This document shows, piece after piece, positions 62,952 through 64,000 of a stretch of DNA of 64,000 nt. Under the pieces are notes generated by a model, which worked only from the letters and a program-made list of their open reading frames with translations, did not search any database and was not told the DNA's origin. Source of the stretch: an uncultured Pelagibacteraceae bacterium (GTDB lineage Bacteria > Pseudomonadota > Alphaproteobacteria > Pelagibacterales > Pelagibacteraceae); contig CACOQN010000001.1 of NCBI GenBank assembly GCA_902629285.1, forward strand, positions 106,642 to 170,641, in the 5' to 3' direction. Position numbers and translations under genes: made by a program. Each line of letters opens with the position of its first letter. The first letter of the stretch is position 1.

Positions 62952-64000
62952 ATGAAAAATATATTAAATAAGTTTAATTATATATATTTTATTTATTTAT
63001 TATTTTATATATCTTTAATTATTGGTTTTTTTTACGATGAAAATCCTGCGGGTGGAGGTAAAAAAGATTATCTTCTATTGCATGTTCATCTAATTGAAAC
63101 TGGCTTTAAAAATGGAGTTATATATTATTTATTTCAATTTTTTCCCAATGGAACACTAAATCATTCACCAGTTTATTATATAATAATTTACTATTTACAA
63201 AATATTTTTAATAACGAAATTACTCGAATATTATTAATACATTTATATCTGTTAATTCCATTTTATTTTTACAAATCATTAGTTCTTCAAAATGAAAATA
63301 GGAAATTTGTATACTTATTAATACCTCTTATATTTTTTATATCACCAAATCTTAGATCAATTGTTCTGTGGTCTGGTAGAGAAATTTTGTCATTATTATT
63401 TTTATGTATATCAATATTTTATTTTTTTAAATTTAGAAATTATAAAAAAATACATCATATTTACGTTTCTTTTTTAGCACTTGTTTTTGGAAGTTATATT
63501 TCACCTGAAATTGGAATTATTTCACTTATTTATTTATATCATACATTTAAGATTTTAAATTTAAGAAAATTTTTTATTCTTGTTTTTAATTTATTTATTC
63601 TTTCTCTTCCATTCTTTTATTACATAGTTTTTTTTTATAGTGATAACGATTTCAATAATCCAATATTTTATAATTTATATAAAAATTTGTCCGCTTTTTT
63701 CAGCTCAATTTTTCTAGTCACAATTCCATTTATTTTTTTTAAAGACTCAAAAAAATATTTTTTTTTCATCAAAAAAAATAAGTATTTAATAATTTTATTA
63801 TTAATTTTAAGTTATTTTACACTTAATTCTCCTTACCAAAATGGTTTTGGAGGTGGAGTACTTTTAAGATTACTTACTGAATTAAATTTAGGAAAATTTA
63901 TATTTTTTTTTAGTTTCTTAGGAATAATAAATATTTTATTTTTAATTAAAGAAAAACTTTATTATAATTCATTTATTTTAATTTTATTTATACTTCAGAG
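62952..64000 (+). CDS. Multi-TM membrane protein, probable polysaccharide-locus protein, truncated by the window end
   Basis: Open frame from ATG 62952 (MKNILNKFNYIYFIYLLFYISLIIGFFYDENPAGGGKKDYLLLHVHLIETGF...) to the window end; absent from the ORF track. Confidence 0.65.
   Translation, partial: MKNILNKFNYIYFIYLLFYISLIIGFFYDENPAGGGKKDYLLLHVHLIETGFKNGVIYYLFQFFPNGTLNHSPVYYIIIYYLQNIFNNEITRILLIHLYLLIPFYFYKSLVLQNENRKFVYLLIPLIFFISPNLRSIVLWSGREILSLLFLCISIFYFFKFRNYKKIHHIYVSFLALVFGSYISPEIGIISLIYLYHTFKILNLRKFFILVFNLFILSLPFFYYIVFFYSDNDFNNPIFYNLYKNLSAFFSSIFLVTIPFIFFKDSKKYFFFIKKNKYLIILLLILSYFTLNSPYQNGFGGGVLLRLLTELNLGKFIFFFSFLGIINILFLIKEKLYYNSFILILFILQ

Overview
AT-rich, densely packed alphaproteobacterial chromosome segment. 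Gene content and order look like Candidatus Pelagibacter / SAR11 (assignment by recognition, no search run). About 0.7-47.3 kb is conserved core: ppdK, glySQ, dxs/ispA/xseB, an ABC-2 exporter, rluD, rpoH, purA, thiD, glmM, folP, ftsH, tilS, cpoB-pal-tolBARQ, a phage-type RuvC, yebC, zapA, tkt-gap-pgk-fba, efp, rpmE, rpsU, pntAB. It includes tRNA-Arg(TCG) at 15494-15570 and initiator tRNA-fMet(CAT) at 41559-41635. A lone 5S rRNA gene on the minus strand (~47168-47283) marks a sharp boundary. To its right (47.3-64.0 kb, running off the window) is a surface-polysaccharide island: glycosyltransferases, SDR epimerases, Gmd, GDP-fucose-synthase-like protein, a ColD-like PLP enzyme, FkbM, an O-antigen-ligase-like protein and a WecA/MraY-like transferase. 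Matches to known families are by motif recognition only. The best second-look items are: (1) detached 5S rRNA with its own promoter-like sequence embedded in the last codons of a sugar gene, followed 12 nt later by rpmJ; (2) rpsU apparently starting at ATT behind a perfect GGAGG, with initiator tRNA 4 nt after its stop; (3) a possible GDP-colitose-type 3,6-dideoxysugar pathway; (4) a phage-type RuvC at the usual ruvCAB position without adjacent ruvA/ruvB; (5) a small aa3 oxidase subunit IV-like ORF missing from the ORF track. No mobile elements or CRISPR arrays were seen.
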